Below, one piece after another: positions 42,252-51,790 of a stretch of DNA of 64,000 bases. Numbering within the stretch: the stretch's first letter is position 1; each line of letters opens with the position of its first letter. The stretch comes from Nostoc linckia NIES-25 (lineage in GTDB: Bacteria; Cyanobacteriota; Cyanobacteriia; Cyanobacteriales; Nostocaceae). The notes below the pieces were generated by a model. It ran no database searches. It was not told where the DNA came from and saw only the letters and a list, made by a program, of their open reading frames with translations. The stretch lies in NCBI RefSeq assembly GCF_002368035.1, contig NZ_AP018222.1:2768534-2832533 (forward strand), in the 5' to 3' direction. The position numbers and the translations under genes were made by a program.

Positions 42252-42642
42252 TAGGACTTACGCATTGACAGAAAATACCAAATATAGATGATTTAAAAAC
42301 CACATCTGTCGTAGGGGCACAGCACTGCTCATACGTGTCAACTTAACGTGAAACCCTAGTGAAAACGTGATGAGCGAGTTCTACTCACTTACCATCAAGA
42401 TCCGCGTTACCTCACCCCGGTTTTGCTGGCGCAAAACCTCCCCTCCCCTTGCTAAGGGGAGGGGTTGGGGGTGGGGTAAAATGCCTATGGAATAAGCGTT
42501 TGAGCTTAAGTTGACACCAATGAGCACTGCTGTGCCCTTACACCCAGGTCTATTTACCATCAAAGAATGATTAATAAAAGCCTGAAAGAACCTATGCATA
42601 GAAACGCACACCATGATTCATTTGTACAGTGCGTAAGTCCTA
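42252..42642. repeat. Nested palindromic element, three levels
   Basis: Outer ends TAGGACTTACGCA and TGCGTAAGTCCTA (42252-42264, 42630-42642) are exact inverted copies. Inside, GGGCACAGCACTGCTCAT with GTGTCAACTTAA pairs with the right-hand TTAAGTTGACAC and ATGAGCACTGCTGTGCCC (about 42315-42345 with 42506-42537). The core holds GGGGAGGGG/CCCCTCCCC-type repeat. No gene is encoded. Confidence 0.85.
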
Positions 42643-42816
42643 ATATCGTTAAGAATTCAGCACTGAAAAGTGGAACTAAAGACTCTCCTGAATTCTTAGA
42701 ACACATCTACAATTGGATAATTATTTGATTTATTTGTCCCTTATCGTTGTTCATTTGTATAAATGAACAATGATAAATGAAGCGTTTAAGCATAAATATG
42801 CATTTTATTTGCATAT

Positions 42817-43812
42817 TTATAAATCAAAAACTGCAATTATTGGTGCGTGGTCTGACCCAGGTTTCCCTCGCCTTAAGTTTGGGTCATCACTAACAGAAGG
42901 TAAACCATCCATAGCATCGATATAACTGTCCACTTGTGGTAATTTGCGCGGTTGACCAGGAAACAATTCTTGACTAACAAAAATATGATCTATTAACTCT
43001 TTGTTGTTCTGAAAAATACGCGAGTACCGTCTTTTTTCATCAATCAAAGGAGCTAGATTAAATAGTCTGGTATCATCTCCCTTGTCTAACAATTTAAAAC
43101 CGCGCGTACCAATCTCGCTACCGCCCGGCCCTTGAAGAATCTGAGTAGTCGCAGCAGATGGTACATCATTTAAATCTCCTAGAACAATCAGACCTTGGTT
43201 GGCATTATTTTCTAGTAAATCATTAGCTTTGACACGCAATGCAACTGCTTCTGCTGTTCGTTTTATAAGTGCTAATCCAGCAACTAGACTACGCTCATTT
43301 TCATCTTTGGGAGCAAAACGGGGATTATCGTTTGTTGAAGGAAAAGTTAGCAGTTTAGACTTAAAGTGTGCATTGATGATATGAATAGAAATATTTTCTT
43401 GAGGTTTGACAAGAATTCGCAAAGCCCCCCGACCCATGCGGTTAACTTCAGTTAAGTTTCCTTCTGTGTCTTGACTAGTCACTTTAGAAAAGCCACCTTC
43501 AGGAAAATTTATGATATCTTCCTGTTCAGCGATCGCTATTTTTGAAAAAAACCCAACCCGAATTCCGCGAGGGTCTGGAAATGCAGATAAACATGTATGA
43601 GGATAGCGCCCTTCTAACAGTGCTAACAATTCTGTAAATGCTTTCAGATCTCCAACTTCTTGAACAGCTAACACATCAGGATTGAGAGTCAGAATTATAC
43701 TAGCTAAACTATTCAATTTTTCTGTATATTCTGCTTCTGTTTTAGGGCTAAAATTATCACCTAAAGAGAATAAATTCTCTACATTCCAAGTCATGACCTT
43801 AAATGTAGCCAT
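42817..43812 (-). CDS. Endonuclease/exonuclease/phosphatase (EEP) family protein
   Basis: The 331-residue protein has the EEP (DNase I-like) motifs: FKVMTWNVENLFSLGD start, LAVQEVGD with the metal-binding glutamate, INAHFKSK, IVLGDLNDVPSA with the D and N, LIDHIFVSQ, and GSDHAPIIAVFDL with the catalytic D-H pair. All catalytic residues are present. It could be a nuclease or phosphodiesterase; the substrate is not visible. No signal peptide is seen. The EndoU-LTD gene is downstream on the same strand. Confidence 0.88.
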   Translation of the reverse strand: MATFKVMTWNVENLFSLGDNFSPKTEAEYTEKLNSLASIILTLNPDVLAVQEVGDLKAFTELLALLEGRYPHTCLSAFPDPRGIRVGFFSKIAIAEQEDIINFPEGGFSKVTSQDTEGNLTEVNRMGRGALRILVKPQENISIHIINAHFKSKLLTFPSTNDNPRFAPKDENERSLVAGLALIKRTAEAVALRVKANDLLENNANQGLIVLGDLNDVPSAATTQILQGPGGSEIGTRGFKLLDKGDDTRLFNLAPLIDEKRRYSRIFQNNKELIDHIFVSQELFPGQPRKLPQVDSYIDAMDGLPSVSDDPNLRRGKPGSDHAPIIAVFDL

Positions 43813-43952
43813 ACTTGCCCCAAATATAATAGATAAATTTTGGTATTGAGATTATCTGTACACAAACATCTTACAGCAGGGTTATTTGTTGATGATGAAT
43901 ATTTACTAAGTTTAAATATTTATCTAGTTACCTTGCTTTGCATAATTAATAT

Positions 43953-44408
43953 TTAATGATTTTTTAACCAATATTTTAATTTTTCCAAGCTGATAGTTAT
44001 AGATTTTCTCGATTCTTCTGTTATAAATTTATTTTCAATTGCAATTTTCAATTCTTCTAAGATGTAATTGTATTGTTGGTCGAATCTTGATTTATTTTTA
44101 GAATTGAGACATTCTCTTAAATGTTTCAAATTAATCTCTAATTCTTCTACCTTATTTTTTGGTAGTCGCGATTTTATCAGTTCTATAAAATTTTTTATCT
44201 CGACATTTTCATCTATGACTGAGCTTTCATCTATTAAAAATCCACCTGAAATTTTTACGTTACGACCATTATCTAACTGTACTTCGTATTGTTTTTGAGT
44301 ATCAAAATTACCAGTTACACGAGCAATTACTTTGCCATGCTCATTGGGGAATTCTGCTTTTTCAGTCAGAACCACGCGATCGCCCTTATCAAAACCCGTC
44401 GTAATCAT
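43953..44408 (-). CDS. Small protein with SH3-like N-terminus, unknown function
   Basis: The 151-residue protein has a beta-rich N-terminal part (FDKGDRVVLTEKAEFPNEHG, then QYEVQLDNGRNVKI), resembling KOW/SH3-like folds, followed by helical lysine/glutamate-rich segments (VEELEINLKHLRECLNSKNK). I do not recognise the family. The coding region is more AT-rich than its neighbours, which may indicate transfer. It stands alone. Confidence 0.6.
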   Translation of the reverse strand: MITTGFDKGDRVVLTEKAEFPNEHGKVIARVTGNFDTQKQYEVQLDNGRNVKISGGFLIDESSVIDENVEIKNFIELIKSRLPKNKVEELEINLKHLRECLNSKNKSRFDQQYNYILEELKIAIENKFITEESRKSITISLEKLKYWLKNH

Positions 44409-44517
44409 TAGAGTACTTGAGTTGAACTACAAACAAAACTCCATCACCATACTCGGCGATTCCAGATAAATTCAAGTACTCTAATTTTGCTAAACTACAC
44501 GGCTTAGTATAGCAAGG

Positions 44518-44550
44518 GACTGGTGACTGGGGACTGGTGACTGGGTGAAA
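44518..44550. repeat. STRR heptamers
   Basis: GGGACTGGTGACT units are repeated between the small protein gene and rsmH. Confidence 0.65.
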
Positions 44551-44617
44551 AGTCTTTTGATGTCTAAGTTTTATCGTCTGTTAATGTCTTAACCAACTTG
44601 GCTGTTACTATATATAC

Positions 44618-45505
44618 CTACTCTTGCTTTCTTTCTGCTATCCTCAACTTGGCCGATCGCGATCGCGGATTCTGACTAATTTCCTCTTCAGTCGCAGTAA
44701 TTGGCTTTTTCGTCAAGACTTTTAATAAAGGTGAATTTCTCAAACTATGTTTCACCAAACGGTCTTCTAAACTGTGAAAACTGATAATCACAATTTTGCC
44801 GCCAGGTACAAGGGCGTTTGGTGCTTTATCTAAAAAAGTTTCTAAGGATTTTAGCTCATCGTTGACGGCAATTCGCAGAGCTTGAAAAACACGAGTAGCC
44901 GGATGAATTCTACCATAACGGTATTTGGGGGGAACACAACCAGCGATCGCTTCGGCTAACTCAACAGTCGTGTGAAACGGACGCCGTTCGATGATGCGTC
45001 TAGCAATGCGCCGCGATAATCTCTCTTCACCGTAGTGAAAGAAAATGTCTGCTAATTCGGCTTCATCCCAATTATTAATTACATCAGCAGCGGTTAGCGA
45101 TCGCCCCCGATCCATTCGCATATCCAAATTCCCAGCTTGGCGAAAACTAAAACCCCTCTCTGGCTGGTCTAAATGGTAAGAACTCACCCCCAAATCCGCA
45201 AGGATACCATCGAAAGTGTTAGGGGGAAACTTGTAGGCAGCAAAATTGCTATGAATGAATTGTACGCGAGCGTTAAACTCAGCTAAGTTCTTCTGCGCTG
45301 CTGCTAAAGCATCCTCATCTTGGTCAATTGCTGTTACTCGCACATCCGCAGCAGCTTCTAAGATTAGGCGACTGTGACCCCCACCGCCTACCGTCGTATC
45401 GAGATAATGACCTCCTGGAGATACCGCTAGACCTGCGATAACCTCTTGCGGTAACACTGGGAGATGGGAAAATATCGGTTCTTCAATAGCTAGCTGACCA
45501 TTCAT
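44618..45505 (-). CDS. rsmH: 16S rRNA (cytosine(1402)-N(4))-methyltransferase
   Basis: The 295-residue protein matches RsmH/MraW: HLPVLPQEVIAGLAVSPGGH, the SAM motif YLDTTVGGGGHSRLILE, DGILADLGVSSYHLD, ERGFSFRQAGNLDMRMDR and GKIVIISFHSLEDRLVKHSL. It methylates C1402 in the ribosomal P site. It is not beside division genes here, as is usual in cyanobacteria. Confidence 0.96.
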   Translation of the reverse strand: MNGQLAIEEPIFSHLPVLPQEVIAGLAVSPGGHYLDTTVGGGGHSRLILEAAADVRVTAIDQDEDALAAAQKNLAEFNARVQFIHSNFAAYKFPPNTFDGILADLGVSSYHLDQPERGFSFRQAGNLDMRMDRGRSLTAADVINNWDEAELADIFFHYGEERLSRRIARRIIERRPFHTTVELAEAIAGCVPPKYRYGRIHPATRVFQALRIAVNDELKSLETFLDKAPNALVPGGKIVIISFHSLEDRLVKHSLRNSPLLKVLTKKPITATEEEISQNPRSRSAKLRIAERKQE

Positions 45506-46268
45506 GAGACTTAGGGCAAAAAACCACAGATGAACTTTAATTATGTATTCTTTTGCTTGTGTCTTTGTATGTTCCTATTAAAAAAGAGCTTTTGAACGTT
45601 CAATACATACACAAAGTGAAAATAGCTCAAAATCCTGTTTAAAAAGGGAATTTAGGTAAACTTATTTTTGATATATTACGAATAACTTTTTAAACATCCT
45701 CTGGCTTAAACAATATTTAGTGCTATTTTTTACATCTGCTTTTATCGATCATTGAATTAGCTGATGTAAAAAATCACAAGTCCATCGCCATTCTTTAAAA
45801 GACGCATATTCTTTTACTACATCGCCACTTTGCGTATCTTATTGAGTAATTAGCGATCGCATTATTCTCCATGTCCGCTTATCCCAGCGCTATGAGATAA
45901 AAAATTCTGGTGCCTTAATTAAGTGCATATCTAGCTTCCATATAATAGTTGAAGAAGTGCAACAAAATGAAACATCAAGTAAAATCCCTCCTCTGTCACC
46001 CCCCTCTCAAACTTACCCCTGTATGGGCAATACATGTAGAGGAGTTTCTCTAAAAGTATTGCCCCTAAAAGGCTGTCAAATAGAAATTGACAGGTTCGGG
46101 CTGATGTCAGGATATGGGAAAATTTTATTCTCCGCGTCCTTGCGTTTCCCCAACCCCGCTTCAATCCCTGACAGACCTTAACTTGGTATGACAGACAAGA
46201 TAAATTGGGTCTAGTTGGCATCTTAGCGGTTCGATTCAAAATTGTCACAACGGGAGAACACTAAATCT
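45506..46268. other. Upstream region of ndhH
   Basis: No gene is supported; the open frames at 45931-46248 (minus) and 45957-46181 (plus) overlap each other and carry no family features. A hairpin GGGCAATAC/GTATTGCCC lies at about 46025-46063. A good ribosome site GGGAG is at 46252-46256 before the ndhH ATG. Confidence 0.5.
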
Positions 46269-47453
46269 ATGACCAGAATAGAAACCCGCACTGAACCGAT
46301 GGTGCTAAATATGGGGCCACACCACCCTTCAATGCACGGGGTTCTGCGGCTAATTGTCACCTTGGATGGCGAGGATGTCGTTGACTGCGAACCGGTTATT
46401 GGCTACCTGCACCGGGGAATGGAAAAAATTGCTGAGAACCGCACTAACGTTATGTACGTTCCATACGTTAGTCGCTGGGACTACGCTGCGGGAATGTTCA
46501 ACGAAGCCGTCACCGTCAACGCGCCAGAAAAGCTAGCAGGCGTAGCTGTCCCCAAACGCGCTAGTTACATCCGCGTCATCATGCTGGAGTTGAACCGCAT
46601 CGCCAATCACTTGCTGTGGTTTGGCCCCTTCCTCGCTGACGTTGGCGCTCAAACTCCCTTCTTTTACCAATTCCGGGAACGGGAGATGATTTATGATTTG
46701 TGGGAAGCTGCCACAGGTTACCGGATGGTGAATAATAACTACTTCCGCGTTGGTGGCGTGGCAGTAGATTTGCCTTATGGCTGGGTAGATAAGTGTGTAG
46801 AATTCTGCGATTATTTAATACCCAAAATTGATGAATACGAACGCTTGGTAACTGATAACCCCATCTTCCGGCGGCGTGTTGAAGGTATCGGCACTATCAC
46901 CCGTGAAGAAGCTATTAACTGGGGACTTTCTGGCCCCATGTTACGCGCATCCGGCGTGAAATGGGATTTGCGGAAAGTAGACCATTACGAATGCTACGAC
47001 GATTTCGACTGGGATGTGCAGTGGGAAACTGCCGGTGATTGCTTTGCCCGTTACGTGGTGCGGATGCGGGAAATGCGCGAATCTGTGAAGATTATTCGCC
47101 AAGCAATCAAAGGACTTCCTGGCGGCCCTTACGAAAATCTCGAAGCCAAGCGCCTAGCCGCAGGTAAAAAATCTGAGTGGGACGCTTTTGATTATCAGTA
47201 CATCGGTAAAAAAGTTTCCCCCACCTTCAAAATTCCCAAGGGTGAAATCTACGCCCGTGTAGAAAGCGGCAAAGGTGAACTTGGGATTTATTTGGTAGGC
47301 GATGATAACGTCTTCCCTGCACGCTGGAAAATTCGCGCTGCTGACTTCAACAACCTCCAGATTCTCCCACATTTACTGCGGGGGATGAAAGTTGCCGATA
47401 TCGTTGTGATTCTCGGCAGTATTGACGTGATTATGGGTTCTGTAGATAGGTAA
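46269..47453 (+). CDS. ndhH: NAD(P)H-quinone oxidoreductase subunit H
   Basis: The 394-residue protein is the NuoD-like 49-kDa subunit of NDH-1, which with NdhK forms the quinone site in the hydrophilic arm. It shows VLNMGPHHPSMHGVLRLIVT, VIGYLHRGMEKIAENRT, HLLWFGPFLADVGAQTPFFY and the C-terminal ADIVVILGSIDVIMGSVDR. The ATG at 46269 with GGGAGAA upstream is preferred to the TTG at 46242. It is far from ndhD and ndhF in this window and ends in a strong terminator. Confidence 0.97.
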   Translation: MTRIETRTEPMVLNMGPHHPSMHGVLRLIVTLDGEDVVDCEPVIGYLHRGMEKIAENRTNVMYVPYVSRWDYAAGMFNEAVTVNAPEKLAGVAVPKRASYIRVIMLELNRIANHLLWFGPFLADVGAQTPFFYQFREREMIYDLWEAATGYRMVNNNYFRVGGVAVDLPYGWVDKCVEFCDYLIPKIDEYERLVTDNPIFRRRVEGIGTITREEAINWGLSGPMLRASGVKWDLRKVDHYECYDDFDWDVQWETAGDCFARYVVRMREMRESVKIIRQAIKGLPGGPYENLEAKRLAAGKKSEWDAFDYQYIGKKVSPTFKIPKGEIYARVESGKGELGIYLVGDDNVFPARWKIRAADFNNLQILPHLLRGMKVADIVVILGSIDVIMGSVDR

Positions 47454-47477
47454 AAAATATCTATCTAAGTACTTTTT

Positions 47478-47514
47478 AGAGCAGTTGTATCATGGTGCAA
47501 CTGCTCTTTTTTTT
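47478..47514 (+). terminator. Rho-independent terminator of ndhH
   Basis: AGAGCAGTTG pairs perfectly with CAACTGCTCT across a ten-base loop and runs into eight T residues. It starts 25 bases after the ndhH stop. Confidence 0.9.
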
Positions 47515-47584
47515 ATGGCATGGATGGAAGAAAGACCTAACCCCCAGCCCCTTCCCTACAAGGGAAGGGGAGCAAGATGCAAAG

Positions 47585-47999
47585 CCTCTCTCCTTTTAGG
47601 CTACGGTGTACACACAAGTCTTCTAGATTTGCCTCCCAGACTTTTGATCCCCCCAACCCCCCTTTTTAAGGCAGGGCTGTTTCATTCGCTCAGATTAGTA
47701 TTTTGTCAAGAGTATCAGCCAGAAATTTTAGTGAGTCGGCAATCGAAAAATTACTGTTTTAAGCAGGAAATTTAAGTGCGATCGCCTGGTTCTTGAGAAA
47801 ATTAAGTTGTTGAACTAGCTGATTTTTTTGATTGATACGCTTGTAAATTATGGACTTTTAGGGAATGAAACAGCCCTGCCTTTTTAAGGGGGGCAAAAAC
47901 TTCTCAAAGTCCTCCTTTTTAAGGAGGATTTAGGAGGATCTACGAGGATTTTGGTTTCCTACAGAGATGTGTGTACACCGTAGCCTAAAAGGAGAGAGG
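47585..47999. repeat. Outer palindrome with 31-bp perfect inverted ends
   Basis: Bases 47585-47615 are the exact reverse complement of 47969-47999 (core TTTTAGGCTACGGTGTACAC). Between the ends are the CCCCCAACCCCCC/GGGGGG hairpin repeat, split by a MITE, and AGTCCTCCTTTTTAAGGAGG units. Confidence 0.88.
47671..47879. mobile_element. 209-bp MITE with 17-bp inverted ends and 9-bp target duplication
   Basis: The ends GCAGGGCTGTTTCATTC and GAATGAAACAGCCCTGC are exact inverted copies. The flanks are CTTTTTAAG on both sides (47662-47670 and 47880-47888). Removing the element and one CTTTTTAAG restores the uninterrupted CCCCCC-TTTTTAAG-GGGGG repeat known from 23553-23622. It contains no transposase, so a related full-length element elsewhere would have to move it. 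Confidence 0.85.
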
Positions 48000-48095
48000 T
48001 TAGATTATCTTGCATTTAAACGACGTTCAGTAATCTGGCTGGAAAAATTTTTTACTCATATAACATAGGTACGAAATATTTATGAGTTTCAAATA

Positions 48096-51000
48096 ATGCC
48101 CCGCATTTTTGACAACATTGATTTACAACTGCTGCCGATTTTACGAGAAACTCTCAAAGTATCTTATCGCGCAGACTTTTGCGTTGGCTACTTTAACCTC
48201 AGAGGTTGGCGAAGAATTGATGATTTAATCGAACAGTATGTTGGTGGTGAAAATGCTTGTTGTCGTTTGCTAATTGGGATGCAAAGCTTACCCAGCGATG
48301 AAGTTCATGCAGCGTTTAGCCTTGTTAGTGGTGATGGAAGGATTGACAATAGTGCCATCGTGCGGTTTAAAAAACGTATGGCGGCGGAATTTCGTCAGCA
48401 GTTAACTATCGGTGCGCCGACTAATCAAGATGAAGCGGGGTTGCGGCGGTTAAGTCATCAGTTAAAAAGTCAGAAGGTAATTATTAAACTGTTTTTGCGC
48501 CATTCTCTCCACGCCAAGTTATATCTTGTGCATCGCAATGACCCTAATACTCCAACTGTAGGATTTTTGGGTAGTAGTAATTTAACCCTTCCCGGATTGG
48601 CAAAACAAGGGGAGTTGAATGTTGATATTTTAGACCACGATGCTTGTAATAAACTGCAAAAGTGGTTTAGCGATCGCTGGCAAGATTACGGTTGTGTAGA
48701 TATTTCCCAAGAATTAGCAGAAATTATCGATCGCAGTTGGGCTAGAGACGAGTTAGTTTCGCCTTACTACATTTACCTGAAGATAGCTTACCACTTATCC
48801 CATGAAGCGATCGCCGGACTTTCTGAATTTCGTATCCCCCGCGAATTTAACAACTTATTTGACTTCCAAAAAGCCGCCGTACAGCTAGCAGCACGTCATG
48901 TAACTAGGCGTGGTGGCGTATTAGTCGGTGATGTGGTCGGTTTGGGCAAAACTCTAGTTGGAACCGCCCTTGCCAAGATATTACAAGAAGATTGTTATTT
49001 AGAAACACTGATTATTTGCCCAAAAAACCTAGTTTCAATGTGGCAAGAATATAAAGATAACTATCGATTACTTGCCGAAATTATGCCAATTAGTCAAGTA
49101 CAAAATAAATTACCAACACTGCGGCGTTACCGAGTTGTATTAATAGATGAAAGTCATAATTTACGTAACCGCGAAGGTAAACGTTATCGAACAATAATAG
49201 AATATATTGCAGCTAACGAAAGCAAATGTATTTTATTATCTGCAACTCCTTACAATAAAAGTTATCTTGACCTTTCCGCCCAACTGCGGTTATTTGTACC
49301 AGAAGACCAAGATTTAGGATTAAGACCAGAAGCTTTAATTAATGAACTGGGTGGCAGTTCTGTAGGAGAATTAGAGTTTATTAGAAAGCATCAATGTTCC
49401 GTCCGTTCTTTAGCAGCCTTTGAGAAAAGCGAACACCCTGATGATTGGCGAGAATTGATGAAGCGTTACATGGTGAGACGAACTCGTTCATTTATTAAAG
49501 AAAATTATGCCCACACAGATGAAACAGGGCGGAAATATTTAGAATTTTCTGATGGGAGACGTTCTTATTTTCCCCAGCGTTTACCTCGTAGTCTCAAGTT
49601 TCCTTTAGAAGGTTCTAGCACAGACTTTTATGCTCGTCTTTACTCTGAGTTAGTAGTAGAAGTCATTAATCAACTAAATTTACCGCGTTATGGGCTAGGG
49701 AATTATATTATTGCTAAACCCAAACAGCCGCCTACAGACACCGAACAACGTTTTATTAATAGCTTATTTCGTAGCGGTAGGAGGTTAATGGGGTTTTCGC
49801 GCACTAATTTATTTAAACGTTTAGAAAGTAGCGGTATTGCTTTTATCCAATCAATTGAACGCCATATTTTACGGAACTTCATTTATTTATATGCCTTAGA
49901 ACAAGGGCTTGATATTCCGATTGGAACTCAAGAGGCTGAGTTATTAGACACGAGAAATAATGATGAAGATGCCGATTCTGTAGCAGCAGCTTTGTTTGAT
50001 ACAGAAACGGAAGATGATGATTTTGACCTAACCCCCCAACCCCCTTCCCTACGAGGGAATGGGAAGAATTCAAAGCCTCTCTCCTTGCAGGATAGAGGTT
50101 TGGAGAGAGGTTTTTCAGATTATGTTTTTCGTCAAAGGGCAGAATCAATTTATCAAGAATATACAACCCGATATCAACGAAGATTTAAGTGGCTACGTTC
50201 TACACTTTTTGATATAAAAAAGCTCAAACGTGATTTGCTAGAAGATGCCAAAGCACTGATTAATGTACTTCAAGAGTGTGGCGAGTGGAACCCTCAAAAA
50301 GATGAAAAGTTTGCAGCCTTAATTAAACTGTTAACAGAAACTCATGCCCAAGATAAAGTACTAATTTTCACCCAGTTTGCTGATTCAGTCCGCTATCTTG
50401 TAGAAAATTTACAGTTGAGTCATATTACTAATGTTGCAGGAGTCACAGGACAAGCTAAAGACCCGACAGTAATCACGGGAAGATTTAGCCCTGTGAGTAA
50501 TGGAAAACAAGAGCAAATTTCATCATCAGAAGAGTTGCGAATTTTAATAGCTACTGATGTTTTGAGTGAAGGTCATAATTTGCAAGACTGTGCAATTATC
50601 GTCAATTGGGATTTACCTTGGGCAATTATTCGCTTAATTCAACGCGCCGGACGGGTAGACCGCATTGGACAAAATGCTGATAAAATTCTCTGTTATTCTT
50701 TTTTACCAGCCGAGGGAGTAGAACGCATTATTAATTTGCGCGGACGACTCCGCAAACGACTGCAAGAAAATGCTGAAGTGGTGGGAACCGATGAAGCTTT
50801 TTTTGAAGATGATGATGCACGAGTAATTCTTGATTTATATAACGAGAAATCTGGAATTTTAGATGGCGAAGAAGATACAGAAGTTGATTTGACTTCAGAA
50901 GCATTTCAAATTTGGAAAAAAGCCACTGATGCTAATCCAGGTTTGAAAAAAATTATTGAAGAAATGCAAAATGTAGTTTATTCTACCCGCGCCCATACTC

Positions 51001-51545
51001 CCCAACCCGTGCAACCAGAGGGTGTATTACTTTATATGAAAACTACCGAGGGAAATGATTCTTTGATTTATGTTGACCGCGATGGAAATAGCGTTACTCA
51101 ATCACAATTAGCAGTTCTTCGGGTAGCGGCGTGTGAAGAATCTACCCCAGCGATACCTAGAGACAAACAGCATCACGAGTTAGTAAAAAAGGGTGCCGAA
51201 TTGATTGCTGAAGAAGAGAAAAATGCAGGTGGTCAATTAGGACGACCATCAGGTGCTAGGTTCCGCAGTTATGAACGATTGAAAAGTTATGTTCAAGAAA
51301 TGAAAGGAACGCTATTTGTTAGTGAAGAACTTTTAAAAGCAATTGATGAAATTTACCGTTATCCTTTGCGACAGTCAGCTATTGATACTCTCAACCGTCA
51401 ACTAAGAAGCGGTATTAATAATCAGCAGTTAGCTGAGTTAGTAGTGGCGCTAAGAATGGATGACCGTTTGTGTATTGTCACAGAAGAATTGGAGAAGCGA
51501 GAACCTCAAATTATTTGTTCGCTGGGGTTATTTTGTAATTCGTAA
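48096..51545 (+). CDS. PLD-nuclease/SNF2 helicase fusion (candidate defence effector)
   Basis: The 1149-residue protein begins with a phospholipase D-like domain (residues about 1-215) holding one HKD motif, LRHSLHAKLYLVHRND, with GFLGSSNLTLPGL. A SNF2-type helicase follows: Walker A GDVVGLGKTLVG near 278, motif II LIDESHN near 350, LLSATPYNKS, and C-terminal lobe VLIFTQFADSVRYLV, LIATDVLSEGHNLQ and LIQRAGRVDRIGQ near 850. The last 250 residues are helical and unrecognised. Residues of about 644-674 (LTPQPPSLRGNGKN...) come from an in-frame intergenic repeat. The Eco57I-type methyltransferase at 52361 is probably its partner: a translocating nuclease plus a modifying enzyme. Confidence 0.88.
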   Translation: MPRIFDNIDLQLLPILRETLKVSYRADFCVGYFNLRGWRRIDDLIEQYVGGENACCRLLIGMQSLPSDEVHAAFSLVSGDGRIDNSAIVRFKKRMAAEFRQQLTIGAPTNQDEAGLRRLSHQLKSQKVIIKLFLRHSLHAKLYLVHRNDPNTPTVGFLGSSNLTLPGLAKQGELNVDILDHDACNKLQKWFSDRWQDYGCVDISQELAEIIDRSWARDELVSPYYIYLKIAYHLSHEAIAGLSEFRIPREFNNLFDFQKAAVQLAARHVTRRGGVLVGDVVGLGKTLVGTALAKILQEDCYLETLIICPKNLVSMWQEYKDNYRLLAEIMPISQVQNKLPTLRRYRVVLIDESHNLRNREGKRYRTIIEYIAANESKCILLSATPYNKSYLDLSAQLRLFVPEDQDLGLRPEALINELGGSSVGELEFIRKHQCSVRSLAAFEKSEHPDDWRELMKRYMVRRTRSFIKENYAHTDETGRKYLEFSDGRRSYFPQRLPRSLKFPLEGSSTDFYARLYSELVVEVINQLNLPRYGLGNYIIAKPKQPPTDTEQRFINSLFRSGRRLMGFSRTNLFKRLESSGIAFIQSIERHILRNFIYLYALEQGLDIPIGTQEAELLDTRNNDEDADSVAAALFDTETEDDDFDLTPQPPSLRGNGKNSKPLSLQDRGLERGFSDYVFRQRAESIYQEYTTRYQRRFKWLRSTLFDIKKLKRDLLEDAKALINVLQECGEWNPQKDEKFAALIKLLTETHAQDKVLIFTQFADSVRYLVENLQLSHITNVAGVTGQAKDPTVITGRFSPVSNGKQEQISSSEELRILIATDVLSEGHNLQDCAIIVNWDLPWAIIRLIQRAGRVDRIGQNADKILCYSFLPAEGVERIINLRGRLRKRLQENAEVVGTDEAFFEDDDARVILDLYNEKSGILDGEEDTEVDLTSEAFQIWKKATDANPGLKKIIEEMQNVVYSTRAHTPQPVQPEGVLLYMKTTEGNDSLIYVDRDGNSVTQSQLAVLRVAACEESTPAIPRDKQHHELVKKGAELIAEEEKNAGGQLGRPSGARFRSYERLKSYVQEMKGTLFVSEELLKAIDEIYRYPLRQSAIDTLNRQLRSGINNQQLAELVVALRMDDRLCIVTEELEKREPQIICSLGLFCNS
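50026..50116 (+). repeat. Dispersed palindromic repeat inserted in the helicase gene
   Basis: The segment reads ACCTAACCCCCCAACCCCCT and runs through CCTACGAGGGAATGGG to CTCTCTCC/GGAGAGAGG. It is translated in frame as LTPQPPSLRGNGKNSKPLSL and a few more residues. The same repeat type is at 47535-47575 in intergenic DNA. Confidence 0.85.
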
Positions 51546-51665
51546 TTTCTCATTAAGGCAATAGACGCGATAAATCGCCGTTTATACAATAATTACCCCT
51601 TTGTAGAGACATCTTGCCCGCCCGGACGGGTGAGGACACCCATCCCACAATAAAATTTATTGCAA
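51546..51665. other. Start of the spacer after the helicase gene
   Basis: It contains fragments of dispersed repeats (GACGCGATAAATCGCCGT; also at 55890-55910) and no gene. Confidence 0.5.
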
Positions 51666-51675
51666 CATTTTAGCC

Positions 51676-51790
51676 CAATACGGTTCAGTTAAGGATTTTT
51701 GGGATAACCATAGGCCTGTAGAGACGTTGCAATGCAACGTCTCTACATTGTTCGCAGGATAAAGGTTTTAATCTTATCTGAACCGTATTG
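51676..51790. mobile_element. 115-bp MITE with 18-bp ends and 10-bp target duplication
   Basis: CAATACGGTTCAGTTAAG at the left matches the inverse of CTTATCTGAACCGTATTG at the right with one mismatch. CATTTTAGCC borders both sides (51666-51675 and 51791-51800). The centre GTAGAGACGTTGCAAT pairs with ATTGCAACGTCTCTAC-like sequence. It is inserted in the end of a palindrome of the 13364 family. Confidence 0.82.

Noticed and set aside
42381..42614. Minus-strand 77-residue frame
   Set aside because: It lies wholly inside the nested palindromic element; its peptide reads LPHPQPLPLARGG, a known translation of this repeat type.
45931..46248. Small genes upstream of ndhH
   Set aside because: Opposite-strand frames overlap each other across a hairpin repeat; neither resembles a protein family.
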